A DNA stretch of 64,000 nt from Aldersonia sp036524855 (GTDB lineage: Bacteria > Actinomycetota > Actinomycetes > Mycobacteriales > Mycobacteriaceae): contig DATDBL010000145.1 of the NCBI GenBank assembly GCA_036524855.1, forward strand, positions 1-64,000, given 5' to 3'. Made by a program: the position numbers and the translations under genes. Shown in pieces: positions 63,372 to 64,000 of the stretch (position 1 is its first letter; each line of letters opens with the position of its first letter). Below the pieces are notes generated by a model, which was given only the letters and a program-made list of their open reading frames with translations, was not told the origin of the DNA and did not search any database.

Positions 63372-63773
63372 TCAGCTCAGGCCGGGATAGACGAAGTGGC
63401 TGGGCCCGCCGCCGGGCAGTTGCCAGCCGACGACTGCGGGGAAGTTGAACGGCAACCGCGTCAGCTTGTGCGGGTTGCCGGCCCGGTCGGCCTGCCAGCA
63501 TTCGAGCAGCACTCCGTGGAAGGTGGTGCAGACGATTCGGGTGCTCGTGCCGTACGGCGACGTGAGCCGGTTCTGCGCTGCCAGCGGATTCCAATAGTCG
63601 AGATCGGTCGGCGTCAGAAAATCCTTCGTCTCGAACGGGACGATCGGAGTTGGATAGTCGGGCACGGGCGGCCATTCGTCGGCGTTGGCAATGCCGGCAC
63701 CACCGACCAGCGCCGCCGCCATCAGCACGACAGCCGTCGCCGCGACCATCACCAGTCGAATTGCTGCCCGCAT
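63372..63773 (-). CDS. Small secreted protein
   Basis: The 133-residue product begins with a signal peptide: MRAAIRLVMVAATAVVLMAA followed by ALVGGAGIANA, with a likely cleavage after ANA. The mature part (DEWPPVPDYPTPIVPFET onward) contains FLTPTDLDYWNPLAAQNRLT and two cysteines (VCTTF, LECWQ) that could form a disulfide. No family was recognised. GGGGAGG precedes ATG 63773. Confidence 0.75.
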   Translation of the reverse strand: MRAAIRLVMVAATAVVLMAAALVGGAGIANADEWPPVPDYPTPIVPFETKDFLTPTDLDYWNPLAAQNRLTSPYGTSTRIVCTTFHGVLLECWQADRAGNPHKLTRLPFNFPAVVGWQLPGGGPSHFVYPGLS

Positions 63774-63781
63774 CGAACCTC

Positions 63782-63815
63782 CCCTGCTCGAACGTCGTCT
63801 GTGTGTCGAGCAGGG
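63782..63815. terminator. Inverted repeat after mhuD
   Basis: CCCTGCTCGA (63782-63791) and TCGAGCAGGG (63806-63815) are perfect arms around 14 bases, between the mhuD stop (63827) and the start of the secreted protein gene. It could end mhuD transcription or act as an operator for the next gene. Confidence 0.5.
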
Positions 63816-63826
63816 ACGGCGGTTCG

Positions 63827-64000
63827 TTACGCGGGCGCGCTCGACCCGGCGGCAACGTCGAGCACGACCTCGAACTCGAGCAGCGACGACCCGGACGCGA
63901 CCGGGCGGGCGCGCTCGCCCGAGTGGGCCGCTTTCGCGGGGCCGTCGAGCCACGCCTGGAACGACTCCTCGCTGTCCCACTGGGTGACGACGAAGTAGCG
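63827..64000 (-). CDS. mhuD: MhuD-type heme-degrading monooxygenase, C-terminal part
   Basis: Reading leftward from the window edge, 57 codons give RYFVVTQWDSEESFQAWLDG, then PAKAAHSGERARPVASGSSL and LEFEVVLDVAAGSSAPA, with TAA at 63829-63827. This matches the C-terminal half of mycobacterial MhuD (antibiotic biosynthesis monooxygenase fold), including the W...FQAW...PA.AAH segment around the heme ligand His. MhuD opens heme to release iron. The position relative to clpC agrees with Rv3592. The N-terminus lies beyond the window. Confidence 0.88.
   Translation of the reverse strand, partial: RYFVVTQWDSEESFQAWLDGPAKAAHSGERARPVASGSSLLEFEVVLDVAAGSSAPA

Overview
The window is high-GC DNA of a mycolic-acid-type actinobacterium (order Mycobacteriales; Gordonia, Rhodococcus or Nocardia-like). 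This placement is an inference from gene order and lsr2. The central block runs ppa, dacB, zinc metalloprotease, tilS, hpt ... ftsH, folE-folP-folB-folK-DUF3180, DUF2520-panC-panD-coaX, lysS, lsr2 ... clpC, with a mhuD-type gene at the far end. I recall the same order around Rv3628-Rv3592 of Mycobacterium tuberculosis. No tRNA, rRNA, CRISPR array, transposase or phage gene was seen.

Layout. 1-5.1 kb: a TetR/SnoaL pair, an AbrB-type transporter facing a MarR regulator, small membrane proteins and an M1 metallopeptidase. 5.1-9.0 kb: a 1302-residue Pls/PosA-type peptide synthetase translationally coupled to the M1 enzyme. 9.1-11.2 kb: a SAM-IV riboswitch ahead of a cysteine desulfurase-like enzyme. 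11.2-18 kb: an aromatic-amine island with copper amine oxidase, a His-rich membrane partner, two APC permeases, an IclR regulator and an aldehyde dehydrogenase relic. 18-23.5 kb: mixed metabolic and regulatory genes. 23.5-28.3 kb: core block I. 28.3-34.8 kb: two paralogous membrane Ser/Thr kinases flanking an amidase and a DUF2277 gene. 35-47.5 kb: protease, folate, pantothenate/CoA, cysteine-catabolic and lysyl-tRNA synthetase genes, Lsr2 and a chorismate mutase. 47.5-54.3 kb: regulators, small membrane proteins and clpC. 54.7-60.0 kb: a one-module C-A-MT-T-TE NRPS. 60-64 kb: DUF2505, OsmC, gene wreckage, B12-controlled cbtBA, a secreted protein and the end of mhuD.

Regulation is unusually readable. 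There are two riboswitches: SAM-IV at 9.15 kb and cobalamin at 63.2 kb. A probably leaderless 13-residue leader peptide with a Cys-Cys pair precedes a cysteine dioxygenase/rhodanese operon, which looks like a cysteine attenuator. Clear palindromic operators sit beside the TetR, LysR and MarR genes, and a recurring ATTCTCATT motif is clustered in the amine island.

The most striking genome-level pattern is repeated internal collapse of genes. In at least six loci (an LLM monooxygenase, an aldehyde dehydrogenase, an OHCU decarboxylase, an MFS transporter, an NmrA-type oxidoreductase and a PEP-utilising enzyme with MFS debris) the N-terminal codons appear joined to C-terminal codons with the middle missing. 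The NRPS adenylation core also has codon usage unlike the rest of its own gene, which suggests domain exchange.
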